A DNA stretch of 64,000 bases from Peptoniphilus lacydonensis (GCF_900106515.1 NZ_FNWF01000002.1:306836-370835), one strand, 5' to 3'; counted from the first letter of the stretch, positions 53,659 through 63,589 are shown. Notes: generated by a model from the letters alone, not told the origin. Numbers and translations are program-made.

Positions 53659-54702
53659 TTAAAGATTGGAAGCATTTATTTCTGTCCAAAGTCTATCATA
53701 AACTTTTATAAAATCACCAAGATCTCTAAAGAATTCTAGTGGTGGAAGTTTTTCTATATCTGGATAAGCTACCTTTGAATTTTTTATTTCATCAGGTAAA
53801 AGTTCTTTTACACCTTTAACTGGTGAAGTATATCCGACACAATACTCCGCATTTTTGGCTTGCACTTCTGGTCTTAACATATAATCTATAAATTTTTCTG
53901 CTCCAGAAACATTCTTTGCATTTTTTGGAATCACCATAGAATCGTACCAAATATTTGATCCTTCTTTTGGAATTACATAATCTAAATCTTCATTTTGATC
54001 CATCATAAGTAGTGCATCTCCTGAGTACATGACAGATAAATTGGCATCTCCTTGCACTATTACATCACGTCCATCGTCATCTAAATAAGCATAAACAAGT
54101 GGTTTTTGTTCTATTAAAGATTTTTTTGCTTCTTCTAATTCTTTCTCATTTGTAGAGTTAAGAGAATATCCAAGTCTTTTAAGTGCAACTCCTATTGTAT
54201 CTCTTTGTGAATTATACATAATGATTTGATCTTTATACTTTTTATCCCACAAAATATCCCAGGAGTCAACCTTATCTTTAACTTCAGCTTTGTTGTAGAC
54301 AATTCCAACTGTTCCCCAAAAATATGGAACTGAATATTTATTTTCAGGATCAAATGTAGGATTTTTTAATTTGTCTTCTACTCCATCAAAATTTTTTATA
54401 TTTTCAAAATTAATTTCTCTTATCAAATCTTCTTTTATAAGTCTTTCAATCATGTAATCACTTGGCACTACTACATCGTATTTGTCTTGTGATTGAGTAA
54501 GTTTTATATACAAATCTTCATTTGACGCATAAGTATCATAATTTACTTTTATCCCAGTTTCCTTTTGAAAATCTTTCAAAATTGATGGGTCTATGTACTC
54601 TCCCCAATTATAAACGCTTATCTCTTCTTTAGATTCCTCTTTTCCACAAGCTGTCAAAGTAAAAACCATAAGTAAAGACAATACTAAAACTATTTTTTTC
54701 AT
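53659..54702 (-). CDS. potD: spermidine/putrescine-binding lipoprotein
   Basis: 347-aa extracellular polyamine-binding lipoprotein. Lipobox MVFTLTACGKEES (Cys at about residue 20). ISVYNWGEYIDPSILKDFQKE (about 29-49) is the PotD/PotF signature, followed by YDVVVPSDYMIERL and VPYFWGTVGIVYN. PEGSNIWYDS-type region (PKEGSNIWYDSMVIPK) and the C-terminal domain have normal length. Last of potABCD, with a 4-bp overlap to potC. Confidence 0.94.
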   Translation of the reverse strand: MKKIVLVLSLLMVFTLTACGKEESKEEISVYNWGEYIDPSILKDFQKETGIKVNYDTYASNEDLYIKLTQSQDKYDVVVPSDYMIERLIKEDLIREINFENIKNFDGVEDKLKNPTFDPENKYSVPYFWGTVGIVYNKAEVKDKVDSWDILWDKKYKDQIIMYNSQRDTIGVALKRLGYSLNSTNEKELEEAKKSLIEQKPLVYAYLDDDGRDVIVQGDANLSVMYSGDALLMMDQNEDLDYVIPKEGSNIWYDSMVIPKNAKNVSGAEKFIDYMLRPEVQAKNAEYCVGYTSPVKGVKELLPDEIKNSKVAYPDIEKLPPLEFFRDLGDFIKVYDRLWTEINASNL

Positions 54703-55484
54703 AAAATCACCTCAAGTTTTCTATTTTTTTCACTTCTCTTATTTATTATCACAAGAAGAATTAAAAGTGCAATTAACATTAATGTTGAAACAGCATTTAT
54801 CGCAGGATTTATTCCCTTTCTTGCCATTGAATAAATTGTAATAGATAAATTTGAAACTCCCTGTCCTGTATTGAAAAAAGAAATTACAAAATCGTCAATG
54901 GATAGTGTAAAAGCCATGAGTGCGCCTGTTAATATAGCTGGCTTAATTTGTGGTATCACTACATGTAGTATCGCATAAGTAGGAGTAGCTCCAAGGTCAA
55001 GTGCTGCTTCAACTGTATTTTTTTGAAGCTGACTTAACTTTGGAAGAATTGACAAAATAACATAGGGAATACAAAATACTATGTGTGAAAGTATCATTGT
55101 AGTGTAGCCCATTTTTATATTTAATAGTCCAAATAGCCCCATCAATGCAACTGCTGTAACTATATCAGGATTAATTACTGGCAAATAATTTATATTTAAT
55201 ATAATGTCTTTTTTAACTCCACGAAGTTCATTTATTGCAATTGCAGAAATTGTTCCCACAACAGTTGATATTATAGTTGCAATTATCGCCACAATTAATG
55301 TTGTCCAAAGTGATGATAAAATCTTTGGGTCACTAAATAAATTCCTATACCATTTTAGAGTAAATCCTGCCCAAGAACCTCTTAGTTTTGAATTATTAAA
55401 ACTAAATACTACAAGTATTATTATAGGAGCATACAAGAATAAAAATATTAAAAACAAATAAATTTTATCAATTATTTTTTTCAA
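54699..55484 (-). CDS. potC: spermidine/putrescine ABC transporter permease PotC
   Basis: 261-aa six-helix permease. It has YAPIIILVVFSFNNSKLRGSWAGFT near the start and the cytosolic coupling loop EAALDLGATPTYAILHVVIPQIKPAI (EAA motif, about 155-180). TLSIDDFVISFFNTG is a PotC hallmark. ATGA overlaps with both neighbours show translational coupling. Confidence 0.94.
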   Translation of the reverse strand: MKKIIDKIYLFLIFLFLYAPIIILVVFSFNNSKLRGSWAGFTLKWYRNLFSDPKILSSLWTTLIVAIIATIISTVVGTISAIAINELRGVKKDIILNINYLPVINPDIVTAVALMGLFGLLNIKMGYTTMILSHIVFCIPYVILSILPKLSQLQKNTVEAALDLGATPTYAILHVVIPQIKPAILTGALMAFTLSIDDFVISFFNTGQGVSNLSITIYSMARKGINPAINAVSTLMLIALLILLVIINKRSEKNRKLEVIL

Positions 55485-56317
55485 GACAATCCTCCTCCAA
55501 TTGCATCTCTAGTTTTTATTTTTCTATTAAATAATTTTGGCAACAATAAAATTAAAAGCATTATGATTATTAAAACCATGGAAATCGCAGACCCAAATCC
55601 CCAATCTCCTGTAAAAGTAAACTGCTTTTCAATTAAATTTCCTATTAAATAAAAATTATTGCCTCCAAGTAGGTTTGGGACAACAAAAGTAGAAATTGCT
55701 GGTATAAAAACCATTGTTATCCCTGTATAAATTCCCGGCAGTGATAGAGGCAAAATAACTTTTACAAAAACTTCAAAATCATTTGCCCCAAGGTCTTTTG
55801 CAGCTTCAATTAATTTTTTATCCATTTTCAAAAGTGCCGTATAAATTGGAAGAACCATAAAGGGCAAAAAGTTATAAACCATACCTATCATAATTGCCTT
55901 TGAATTGTACATCAAATCCCATGGTCCAAGCCCAAAATGTGCGATAAATTTATTTATAAGCCCCTTGTTACCAAGAAGAGTTAGCCACGCATAAGTCCTA
56001 AGAAGAAAATTCATCCACATTGGAATTATAAAAATTAAAATCATATTATTTCTAACTTTATCTTTCATTTTTGAAATAATATATGCAACAGGATATCCTA
56101 TTATAAGGCAAAGAATAGTTGAAAGTGCCGCAAGAACAATTGATGTAATTAAAATTTTTACATAAAGTGGTTCAAAAAATCTTGAAAAATTATCAAGTGT
56201 AAATACGAAATTAGACAAATCACTATTTGCACTTAATGAGTGAAAAAGTATTAAAAATAGTGGGAGAACAATGAAGACTATTCCCCAAAATAAATATATA
56301 AGCGAAAATTTTTTCAT
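55481..56317 (-). CDS. potB: spermidine/putrescine ABC transporter permease PotB
   Basis: 278-aa permease. The N-terminal helix is followed by an external loop, then [21 protein letters not shown] and [19 protein letters not shown] (PotB hallmark). The EAA loop is [25 protein letters not shown] (about 172-196), and [13 protein letters not shown] lies near the end. Overlaps potA and potC by 4 bp each. Confidence 0.94.
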   Translation of the reverse strand: MKKFSLIYLFWGIVFIVLPLFLILFHSLSANSDLSNFVFTLDNFSRFFEPLYVKILITSIVLAALSTILCLIIGYPVAYIISKMKDKVRNNMILIFIIPMWMNFLLRTYAWLTLLGNKGLINKFIAHFGLGPWDLMYNSKAIMIGMVYNFLPFMVLPIYTALLKMDKKLIEAAKDLGANDFEVFVKVILPLSLPGIYTGITMVFIPAISTFVVPNLLGGNNFYLIGNLIEKQFTFTGDWGFGSAISMVLIIIMLLILLLPKLFNRKIKTRDAIGGGLS

Positions 56318-57348
56318 ATCAACCTCATTACGTGAATAAGATCTGGCTTTATAACTATTCCAATCTTTTCCCCAACTTCTTTCTTTTCAGTTGACTGCAC
56401 AAGCATACTGTATCCATCTACATCGACAGTCATTTCATAGTGAACGCCTTTAAATACAAGACTTGTAACAATCCCTCCAACTTGGAAACCATCATCAACT
56501 AAAAGCACATCTTCTGGTCTTACAACAACTTCAACATTTTCCATTTTATTAAAACCACTGTCGACACAAGGAAAATCATAATCCAAAAATCTTACCTTAT
56601 AATCTTCTAGCATTTTTGCCTTAATAATATTTGACTCTCCAATAAAATCTGCAACAAAAGCATTTTTTGGCTCGTTGTAAATATTAATAGGACTGTCCAT
56701 TTGCTGAATTTCACCATTATTTAAGACAACAACAGTATCGCTCATAGAAAGTGCCTCTTCTTGATCATGAGTAACATAAATAAAAGTTATACCAACACTT
56801 TTTTGAATTTTCTTTAACTCAATTTGCATAGCTTGTCTTAATTTTAAATCAAGTGCTCCAAGTGGTTCATCAAGTAAAAGTACTTCTGGTTCATTTACAA
56901 GAGCTCTCGCAATGGCAATTCTTTGTTGTTGTCCACCTGATAAAGATTCAATTTCTCTATTTTCAAAACCTTCTAAATTTACAAGTTTTAAAACTTCACT
57001 AACTTTTTCTTTTATTACATTTTTCTCCATTTTTTTTATATTAAGACCAAAGGCAATATTTTTGTAAACATTCATATGAGGAAAAAGAGCGTATTTTTGG
57101 AAAACTGTATTAATTTTTCTCTCATAAGGTTCTTTATTTGTAATATCTTCTCCATTGAAGAGAATCTCGCCTTCATCTGGCTCTTCAAAACCACCAATAA
57201 GCCTTAAAATTGTGGTTTTCCCACAACCGCTCGGTCCCAAAATTGTCAAAAATTCATTTTTTTTAACCTTAAAATCAAAATTTTTTAAAATTACATTGTC
57301 ACCAAAACTTTTGATAATATTTTTAAGTTCAATTACATAATTTTCCAT
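56314..57348 (-). CDS. potA: spermidine/putrescine ABC transporter ATPase PotA
   Basis: 344-aa ATPase. Walker [18 protein letters not shown] (about 37-53), Q-loop [11 protein letters not shown], signature [20 protein letters not shown], Walker [12 protein letters not shown], switch [12 protein letters not shown]. The C-terminal TOBE regulatory domain starts at about 240. Length is typical. It begins 10 bp after the XRE-cupin regulator. Confidence 0.95.
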   Translation of the reverse strand: MENYVIELKNIIKSFGDNVILKNFDFKVKKNEFLTILGPSGCGKTTILRLIGGFEEPDEGEILFNGEDITNKEPYERKINTVFQKYALFPHMNVYKNIAFGLNIKKMEKNVIKEKVSEVLKLVNLEGFENREIESLSGGQQQRIAIARALVNEPEVLLLDEPLGALDLKLRQAMQIELKKIQKSVGITFIYVTHDQEEALSMSDTVVVLNNGEIQQMDSPINIYNEPKNAFVADFIGESNIIKAKMLEDYKVRFLDYDFPCVDSGFNKMENVEVVVRPEDVLLVDDGFQVGGIVTSLVFKGVHYEMTVDVDGYSMLVQSTEKKEVGEKIGIVIKPDLIHVMRLI

Positions 57349-57358
57349 AATTCACCGC

Positions 57359-57898
57359 CTAAAAATTTGGTGGAGATGATATCCACAAAACCTCTGCTAC
57401 ACTTTTACCTTCATTTTTTAAATAATGAGAACTTTTCGCCCTAAAATAAAAGGTTTCTCCTTTTTTAACTTTATGCTCTTCATTTCCCATTACTAAAACA
57501 ATATTTCCCTTTAAAATATATCCAAATTCTTCTCCCTCATAAGGCTGAATTTCTTTAGAAGAGCCACCAGGATTTATTTTTATAAGCATTGGTTCAATTT
57601 CATTTTTTTGTGCATTTGGCACTACCCAATCTAAAGTATATCCAAACTCTTCATTTATGTTTTCAAAATAATCTTCATCTCTAAAAATTATTTTTTCATT
57701 TTCATTTCTTTTAAAAAAATGCGAGGGCTCTGTTCCCAGTGCCTCTAAAATATCCAAAAGAGAATCCACAGATGGCGATGTCAAATCTCTTTCAATTTGA
57801 GAAATAAATCCCTTTGTGAGTTCCGACCTATCAGCCAGTTCTTCTTGAGTAAGACCCTTTTCAATTCTCATCTCTTTTATCTTATTTCCAATGTCCAC
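57359..57898 (-). CDS. XRE-type regulator with cupin domain (likely polyamine responsive)
   Basis: 179-aa transcription factor. The N-terminal helix-turn-helix is KIKEMRIEKGLTQEELADRSELTKGFISQ (residues 6-34). The C-terminal cupin domain is at about 105-175 (PYEGEEFGYILKG... KKGETFYFRAKSSHYLKNEG). Start is GTG with an AGGTGAT site. It is first in the operon with potABCD, an arrangement often seen for regulators of polyamine uptake (PuuR-like). Ligand and target are inferred from this linkage. Confidence 0.85.
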   Translation of the reverse strand: MDIGNKIKEMRIEKGLTQEELADRSELTKGFISQIERDLTSPSVDSLLDILEALGTEPSHFFKRNENEKIIFRDEDYFENINEEFGYTLDWVVPNAQKNEIEPMLIKINPGGSSKEIQPYEGEEFGYILKGNIVLVMGNEEHKVKKGETFYFRAKSSHYLKNEGKSVAEVLWISSPPNF

Positions 57899-57948
57899 TA
57901 TATCACCTATAATATTAAATAAATTACTTAAATTATTAAACTCATTAG

Positions 57949-57977
57949 AGTATAAGCGTTAAAGATATTAATGTCAA
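57949..57977 (-). promoter_or_regulatory. promoter of XRE-potABCD operon
   Basis: On the minus strand, TTGACA (complement of 57972-57977), 17-bp spacer, TATACT (complement of 57949-57954), 51 bp before the GTG start. Near-perfect sigma-A consensus. The regulator probably binds around here, but no operator repeat was recognised. Confidence 0.8.
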
Positions 57978-58052
57978 TAGTATAATGTATTTATCTTATT
58001 AATTATATGTAAATATTTTTAAAAAACTAATTTTAATAAATCCAATAAAATA

Positions 58053-58082
58053 TTTACTTAAAAATTTTTATAATGTTATAAT
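58053..58082 (+). promoter_or_regulatory. promoter of the DUF1624 gene
   Basis: TTTACT (58053-58058), 18-bp spacer, TATAAT (58077-58082), then GAGGTG and the ATG at 58099. The -10 is only 16 bp from the ATG, so the leader would be very short. Confidence 0.45.
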
Positions 58083-58098
58083 CTCTTTGAGGTGTTAA

Positions 58099-58800
58099 AT
58101 GAATATTATTGAGAAAAGATACAATGCCATTGACTTTTTGCGTGGCTTCACTATTATAAATATGATAATTTTTCACAGTTTATTTGATCTTGAAAATTTT
58201 TATGGGTTTGATTTTTCCTATAATTTTTATTATTATCAACAATTTATCTGCATATCCTTTATTTTAATTTCTGGATATTGCACAAATTTCTCAAATAATT
58301 TTAAAAAGAAAACTTTAATTTTAACAAGTATTTCTCTTTTAATAACCACTGGATCTTATATTTTTTCAAAAGAAAATACTGTTTATTTTGGAGTAATTCA
58401 TTTCTTTGCTCTTGTTACATTGATTCATAATTTATTAAAAAATTTCATAAAAAAAATAAATCCAAAACTTGGACTTATTTTTAATTCATTATTATTTTTA
58501 GTTACAAAAAATATTTATCAAAGAAATATTTTATTTGGAAAAATTGTTCTCCCTAAATCTATTTACGACCTAAATCTTTTTATTTTTGGATTTCCAAATG
58601 AAAATTTTTCTTCTGGAGATTATTTCCCAATAATTCCTTGGATCTTTTTATTCTACATAGGGTACTTTCTCTATAATTTTGTAAAATTTACAAAAAAAGA
58701 AGCCTCCCACAACATTGTAAATATCATGGGAAGGCATTCTCTATTACTTTATTCTTTACATCAAATTTTTTTAATTGGAACTTTTTCTCTCATCTTTTGA
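58099..58800 (+). CDS. DUF1624 / heparan-alpha-glucosaminide N-acetyltransferase-like membrane protein
   Basis: 233-aa multi-helix membrane protein. It opens with RYNAIDFLRGFTIINMIIFHSLFDL, where R-x-x-x-x-D-x-x-R-G and the following histidine are the hallmark of DUF1624 and acyltransferase-3-like proteins. VYFGVIHFFALVTLI and IPWIFLFYIGYFLYN follow, and GRHSLLLYSLHQ is near the end, again typical. Function in bacteria is unknown; modification of envelope sugars is a family-based guess. It is convergent with the TPM gene, with one base between the two stops and no visible terminator. Confidence 0.8.
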   Translation: MNIIEKRYNAIDFLRGFTIINMIIFHSLFDLENFYGFDFSYNFYYYQQFICISFILISGYCTNFSNNFKKKTLILTSISLLITTGSYIFSKENTVYFGVIHFFALVTLIHNLLKNFIKKINPKLGLIFNSLLFLVTKNIYQRNILFGKIVLPKSIYDLNLFIFGFPNENFSSGDYFPIIPWIFLFYIGYFLYNFVKFTKKEASHNIVNIMGRHSLLLYSLHQIFLIGTFSLIF

Positions 58801-58801
58801 A

Positions 58802-59611
58802 TTAGATTCGTCCACTAGCACCTCCGCCACCAGACGAACCTCCACCGCCGAATCCACCAAATCCACCTGATGAACCACCAAAGCCACCAGATCCGCCGAA
58901 ACCTCCAAAGGTACCAGGTCCCCAATATATTACTGGTCTTCGTCTTCTGCCTCCTGGACCACCTCTGCCAGACCCTCCTGAGGAATTTCTAAAAATTAAT
59001 GAAATTATAAAAATAATTATAATAATTCTTACAATTGAAGCAAAAGGGTCTTCATCATAATCCTTAGAATAATCAATTTTTTCTTGTGGCTCTCTTGCCA
59101 CAATGTCTACATTATATTCCTTCTCATATAATTTTATTATCTGAGCATATCCTTCTAAAGTTGCCTTTTCAAAAGGTTTATCATCTTCATTTTCTGATAC
59201 AACTTTGCCCATTGTCCTTATAATTCTTGAAGCATAAGCATCTGGTATAAAGCCTTCCGCACCATAACCTGGCTCAATTTTAACAAATCTATTTTCGTCA
59301 TCTAAGAGTGCAATTAATATTAAGACTCCATTGTCCTTATCCTTATCTCCAATTTTTATATCATTAAAAATCTTTGTGGCATATTCTTCCAAAGATAAAT
59401 CTTCCAAATTATTTACAATAACAACAGCAATCTCTCCACCTGTTTTCTTTTTAAGATCATAGGTAGTCTTATTTAAATAATCTATTGTTTCTTGACTAAG
59501 TGTATTAGTTTCATCATAGACATTGTAAGACATATTATTTTTATCAAAGGCTGCATAAACATTTAAGATGAGAGTAAATACAAAAAATATACAGGCAATT
59601 CTCTTTTTCAT
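58802..59611 (-). CDS. TPM domain protein (YgcG family)
   Basis: 269-aa exported protein. It has an N-terminal signal peptide (about 1-21) and a TPM domain at about 29-155, with NVYDETNTLSQETIDYLNK, GGEIAVVIVNNLEDLSLEEYATKIF and FVKIEPGYGAEGFIPDA. A transmembrane helix lies at about 190-208. The C-terminal tail is a glycine-serine low-complexity tail with basic GRRRRP. TPM proteins are often paired with LemA, as here (9 bp upstream). Proposed roles include membrane or photosystem repair in other lineages; the bacterial role is unclear. Confidence 0.88.
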   Translation of the reverse strand: MKKRIACIFFVFTLILNVYAAFDKNNMSYNVYDETNTLSQETIDYLNKTTYDLKKKTGGEIAVVIVNNLEDLSLEEYATKIFNDIKIGDKDKDNGVLILIALLDDENRFVKIEPGYGAEGFIPDAYASRIIRTMGKVVSENEDDKPFEKATLEGYAQIIKLYEKEYNVDIVAREPQEKIDYSKDYDEDPFASIVRIIIIIFIISLIFRNSSGGSGRGGPGGRRRRPVIYWGPGTFGGFGGSGGFGGSSGGFGGFGGGGSSGGGGASGRI

Positions 59612-59620
59612 ATTTATCTC

Positions 59621-60190
59621 CTAAAATTTAACTTCTGGTACCTCTTTGTCTTTTTCTGAAACTTCAAAATAATCTCTCTTTTCGAATCCCAAAATTTTTG
59701 CAATTATATTTGTTGGAAATCTTCTCACTTTTTGATTGTAAGTTTCTACTGTTTTATTATATCTCATTCTTTCAGTTGCAATTCTATTTTCTGTGCCTTC
59801 AAGTTGAGCTTGCAAATCTAAAAAGTTTTGATTTGCCTTTAATTCTGGATAATTTTCCACAACAACATTGAGCTTTTGAATAGCTTCTGTCAACTCATCA
59901 TTTGCTTCAGCAAGTTCTTTTGGATTTTTTGCCTCAGAAACTCCAGCACGAGCCTTTGTTATTTCTGTAAAAGTTTCTTTTTCATGACTTGCATATCCTT
60001 TTACAGTTTCAACTATATTAGGTATTAAATCGGCACGTCTTTTTACTTGGTTTTCAACTTGTGCCCAAGCACTGTTAACATCTTCATCAAGTTTAACTAA
60101 ATTATTCCACTGTCCTCCAAAAAATATTACAAGAACAACAACAATAGCAATAATTGCTATGCCAGCAGCTCCTTTATTTTTTCTTTTCAT
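59621..60190 (-). CDS. LemA family protein
   Basis: 189-aa membrane protein. The N-terminal helix (about 8-27) is followed by a long helical bundle with the LemA signature: LVKLDEDVNSAWAQVENQVKRRADLIPNIVETVKGY at about 31-66. The C-terminal YNKTVETYNQKVRRFPTNIIAKILGF (about 143-168) is equally diagnostic. The ATG (site GGAGGAAAC) overlaps the thiI end by 17 bp. Paired with the TPM gene. Confidence 0.93.
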   Translation of the reverse strand: MKRKNKGAAGIAIIAIVVVLVIFFGGQWNNLVKLDEDVNSAWAQVENQVKRRADLIPNIVETVKGYASHEKETFTEITKARAGVSEAKNPKELAEANDELTEAIQKLNVVVENYPELKANQNFLDLQAQLEGTENRIATERMRYNKTVETYNQKVRRFPTNIIAKILGFEKRDYFEVSEKDKEVPEVKF

Positions 60191-61361
60191 CGTTTCCTCC
60201 TATTTTTGTAATGCTCATTTTACTTATAGCTTCTTCCACAAGTTTATCACATTGAAGTGGCTCTTCTGATTTTTCTATACCTTCAACAGTAGGAGTTAAC
60301 AAAGGATGCTTCGGCAAAAATACTGTACAACAATCCTCATAAGGAAGAATTGAAGTTTCATAAGTATCAATATCCTTTGCAATATCAATGATATTAATTT
60401 TATCCATACCAATTAAAGGTCTAAACACAATCTTATCAGTAATATTATCAGTTACTTTCAAACCATCAATAGTTTGTGATGCAACTTGCCCAAGATTTTC
60501 TCCTGTTATAATACAGTCATAATAATTGTCTTTTGCAATTTCATCTGCAATTCTCATCATAAATCTTCGTGAAATAATTGTCATCTCATCTTCAGGACAG
60601 TTTTTGTTTATTTCCTTTTGAATATCCAAAATATTTACAGAATAGAAAGTTAGGTCATCAGAAAAGCTAGATATATCCTCTGCAAGTTTTTTCACTTTTT
60701 CTTCTGCCCTTTCAGATGTAAAAGGATAAGAATGAAAATGCAAACAATCCACAAGAACTCCTCTTTTTGCCATTAAAAAACCTGCAACTGGAGAATCAAT
60801 TCCTCCAGATAAAAGAAGTAATCCTCTCCCATTTGTGCCAGTAGGAAGACCACCATGAGCCTTAATTTTGTCTACATAGATATAAGTATCCTTTTTTAAG
60901 TCACAGTAAACATAAAAATCAGGATCATGAACATCAACTTTTACATCAAAGTTCTTTAACACCATTCCACCAATTTTTGCACTAATTTCCATAGAATTAA
61001 GTGGAAAAGATTTGTCGCCTCTAGTAGTTTTTACCTTAAAAGTTTTAAAATTTGGATTTTCCTTTAAGGTTTCCTCCACAACTTTTATAACAGCTTCTTC
61101 TATTTTTTCCCAATCAGTTTCTACAACATAACAAGGTGCAATATAAACTATTCCAAAAACATGTTTTAATCTATTTATAAGTTTTTCTTCATTGTCACTT
61201 ACAACTTCAACATATACCTTGCCCATATTGTGAAAAATTTTTCCATGATCAATTCCTCTTAAATTTCTCTTAATATCTTTTACAAGTTTATTTACAAATT
61301 TGTATCTATTTTTCCCTTTTAAGACCAGCTCTCCAAGTGAGAGTGCCATAACTTTCTTCAT
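60174..61361 (-). CDS. thiI: tRNA 4-thiouridine synthase ThiI
   Basis: 395-aa enzyme that thiolates U8 of tRNA with sulfur from a cysteine desulfurase. It has an N-terminal ferredoxin-like and THUMP domain (about 1-165) and a PP-loop ATPase SGGIDSPVAGFLM at about 184-196. GENLGQVASQTIDGL and the C-terminal LPYEDCCTVFLPKHP carry family motifs. The length (about 390) lacks the rhodanese extension of the E. coli type, as in Bacillus, where NifZ supplies sulfur. It lies 8 bp after the desulfurase, supporting a dedicated pair. Confidence 0.94.
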   Translation of the reverse strand: MKKVMALSLGELVLKGKNRYKFVNKLVKDIKRNLRGIDHGKIFHNMGKVYVEVVSDNEEKLINRLKHVFGIVYIAPCYVVETDWEKIEEAVIKVVEETLKENPNFKTFKVKTTRGDKSFPLNSMEISAKIGGMVLKNFDVKVDVHDPDFYVYCDLKKDTYIYVDKIKAHGGLPTGTNGRGLLLLSGGIDSPVAGFLMAKRGVLVDCLHFHSYPFTSERAEEKVKKLAEDISSFSDDLTFYSVNILDIQKEINKNCPEDEMTIISRRFMMRIADEIAKDNYYDCIITGENLGQVASQTIDGLKVTDNITDKIVFRPLIGMDKINIIDIAKDIDTYETSILPYEDCCTVFLPKHPLLTPTVEGIEKSEEPLQCDKLVEEAISKMSITKIGGNDEKKK

Positions 61362-61369
61362 TCTATCAC

Positions 61370-62515
61370 CTATCTCATTATTTTTCTAATCTCATTTACA
61401 TATTTCACAAGCTTTTCTACAAAAATATCAATATCTTCCCTTGTAGTATCCTTAGAAGTACAAATTCTAATAGTTCCCTCAGAATATTTATCAGAAAGAC
61501 CAATTTTCTCTAATGTATTTGACTTGTGCGTACCATTTGATGTACAAGCAGAAGCCGTAGAAATATAAATATCATCCCCCTCAAGATAATGTAAGAGAAC
61601 TTCTGCTCTTATATCTAAAATAGAAAGAGAAATTATAAAATTTGTAGAATTTTCAGGCGTATTTATTTTATAATCATCTAAATTTTTATCAAGTCTTTCT
61701 AAAAGATATTTTTTGATTTCTTTTGCATGAACAAGTCTTTTTTCCAAATCTCTATTAGTAAGTTCACAAGCCTTTCCAAATCCCAATATACCCGGTACAT
61801 TTTCTGTCCCAGATCTAAGACCTTTCTCTTGCCCTCCACCAATTACAAGACTTTCTATGTTTAAATCACGCTTTTTGTAAAGAGCACCCATTCCCTTTGG
61901 ACCATAAATTTTGTGTGAAGAAAAAGAAAGAGTATCACATCCTAAATCCCTTACATTGACAGGAATTTTCCCAACAGCTTGAACTCCATCAACATGACAT
62001 AAAATATTTTTATTTTTAGATTTCACAATTTCAAAAATTTCCTTGACGTTATTTATAGTTCCAAGTTCATTATGAACATAAATTAAAGAAACTAAAATAG
62101 TGTCATCATTTAATTCCCTTTTAAACTTGTCAATATCAACTCTTCCAAATTCATCTACATCAAGATAACACACATCGTATCCAAGATCTCTATAATGTTT
62201 AAATTGGTCGTAAATAGAAGCGTGTTCTATCTTTGACGTAATTATCTTTTTTCCCATTCTTTTATTTTTCAAAATTGCACCATGTACAGCAATATTGTTG
62301 CTCTCTGTACCACCAGATGTAAAATAAATTTCATCAGCATTTGCACCAATAAGGTCTGCCGCACTCTTTCTTGCAATGTCAATTTCTTTTTCAACTTTAA
62401 GTCCAAAACTATGAAGAGATGAAGGATTTGCAAAATCATCAGTTAAAGCCTTCATCATAACTTCAACAACTTCCTTATCAGGTTTAGTCGTTGCACAATT
62501 GTCTAAGTAAATCAT
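61370..62515 (-). CDS. cysteine desulfurase (NifS/NifZ type)
   Basis: 381-aa PLP enzyme releasing sulfur from cysteine. It starts with YLDNCATTKPDKEVVEVM, followed by TSGGTESNN (about 66-74, PLP phosphate), HVDGVQAVGK and the Schiff-base lysine in SFSSHKIYGPKGMGALY (about 204). The active-site cysteine is in STASACTSNGTHKSN (about 325). It precedes thiI in an operon, so like B. subtilis NifZ it probably feeds tRNA thiolation rather than general Fe-S assembly. Confidence 0.92.
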   Translation of the reverse strand: MIYLDNCATTKPDKEVVEVMMKALTDDFANPSSLHSFGLKVEKEIDIARKSAADLIGANADEIYFTSGGTESNNIAVHGAILKNKRMGKKIITSKIEHASIYDQFKHYRDLGYDVCYLDVDEFGRVDIDKFKRELNDDTILVSLIYVHNELGTINNVKEIFEIVKSKNKNILCHVDGVQAVGKIPVNVRDLGCDTLSFSSHKIYGPKGMGALYKKRDLNIESLVIGGGQEKGLRSGTENVPGILGFGKACELTNRDLEKRLVHAKEIKKYLLERLDKNLDDYKINTPENSTNFIISLSILDIRAEVLLHYLEGDDIYISTASACTSNGTHKSNTLEKIGLSDKYSEGTIRICTSKDTTREDIDIFVEKLVKYVNEIRKIMR

Positions 62516-62637
62516 ATATCTTCCTTTTTATATCTATTTAAAATAATTTTAAAACTTTCTAATTCATTATACTATATTTTTCGTATTTCTAATAATTTTA
62601 ATCTTTTTTAAATGATATACTTATAAAGGTGATATTT

Positions 62638-63549
62638 ATGAAAGTATTAAAGACAAAAATCCCTAAAGTTTCAAAAAACTATTTGAAAATAGAAACATCA
62701 GGACTTTCAAAAGAAAAAGATACTATAATAACAATTGGAATAATTGAAAAAGATAGTAAAGAATTAAAAAATTTTTATATAGAAAATCTAAAGGATGAAG
62801 AAAAATTATTAGAATATACTATTCCTTTAATTGAGAATAAAGAATTTGTAACCTTCAGTGGCAAAAATTTTGACTTTCCCTTTTTAAATTCAAAATCAAA
62901 ATTTTATTTTGACAGAGAAATAAACACGCAATTCATTGACTTGCAAGAAGTTTCAAAAAAATATAATTATTTATTTAATCTTAGCTCCCATTCAAATAAA
63001 AGTCTATTGAATTATTTCTTAAAAGAAAGTATAGAAGAAAATAATTATAAAGGCATAAAAATAAAAAATCTTTTTAAAAATTTTGTTGAAGGAAAGGAAA
63101 CATCACTATTAAAAATAGTTGATTACAATATATCAAATTTAAAAAATTTAATTTTATTAGATTCAAAAATAAATTCTGAATTAGAAAAAAATTTATCCTT
63201 AAAAGTTTTCGATTGTAAATTTTTAATAAAAAAAATGAATTTGATAGAAAATACACTAGAAATACAAGGAGTAACAAATTACGACAAAAAATATTTCTCA
63301 ACAAATAATCTATACACACTAAACATAGACAAAATTTTTAATATAAAAATAAACACAGAAGACGCTCTTTATGACAACAAAAATAAATGCTTCTATACAT
63401 TAAAAAAAGACTTTCCCTTTATACTTGAAAATGCAAGCAAAATAGAAAGCCCATCACAGATTTTAATACTCTATTATAAAAATCATTTATTTGAAAACGA
63501 AAAATATTTAATTCAAAAAATTCTAGAATTTGAACTTAAAAACTTATAA
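62638..63549 (+). CDS. YprB-like ribonuclease H-fold protein with degenerate active site
   Basis: 303-aa protein resembling the RNase H-like 3'-5' exonuclease domain of YprB (DEDD fold). The first motif reads YLKIETSGL (residues 15-23) where D-x-E is expected, so the first aspartate is lysine (K17) and only E19 remains. FSGKNFDFPFL keeps the second-motif Asp. HSNKSLLNYFL follows. In the last motif DYNISNLKNL the expected Asp of Y-x-x-x-D is Asn. Two of four metal ligands are thus missing. ATG 62638 has an AAAGGTG site; a GTG at 62629 falls inside it. The sequence is very lysine-, asparagine- and isoleucine-rich. Probably non-catalytic or altered. Confidence 0.65.
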   Translation: MKVLKTKIPKVSKNYLKIETSGLSKEKDTIITIGIIEKDSKELKNFYIENLKDEEKLLEYTIPLIENKEFVTFSGKNFDFPFLNSKSKFYFDREINTQFIDLQEVSKKYNYLFNLSSHSNKSLLNYFLKESIEENNYKGIKIKNLFKNFVEGKETSLLKIVDYNISNLKNLILLDSKINSELEKNLSLKVFDCKFLIKKMNLIENTLEIQGVTNYDKKYFSTNNLYTLNIDKIFNIKINTEDALYDNKNKCFYTLKKDFPFILENASKIESPSQILILYYKNHLFENEKYLIQKILEFELKNL

Positions 63550-63550
63550 A

Positions 63551-63586
63551 AAAAGAACTTAGAAATCTAAAAATCTAAGTTCTTTT
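63551..63586. terminator. bidirectional terminator between YprB-like gene and tRNA cluster
   Basis: AAAAGAACTTAGA (63551-63563) pairs perfectly over 13 bp with TCTAAGTTCTTTT (63574-63586). It has A/T runs on both sides, so it serves the plus-strand gene and the minus-strand tRNA operon. Confidence 0.88.
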
Positions 63587-63589
63587 ATC

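Noticed and set aside
58802..58990. Glycine-rich repeat tract as a possible tandem repeat element
   Set aside because: It is the coding sequence for the Gly/Ser tail that is usual in TPM/YgcG proteins, not an independent repeat.
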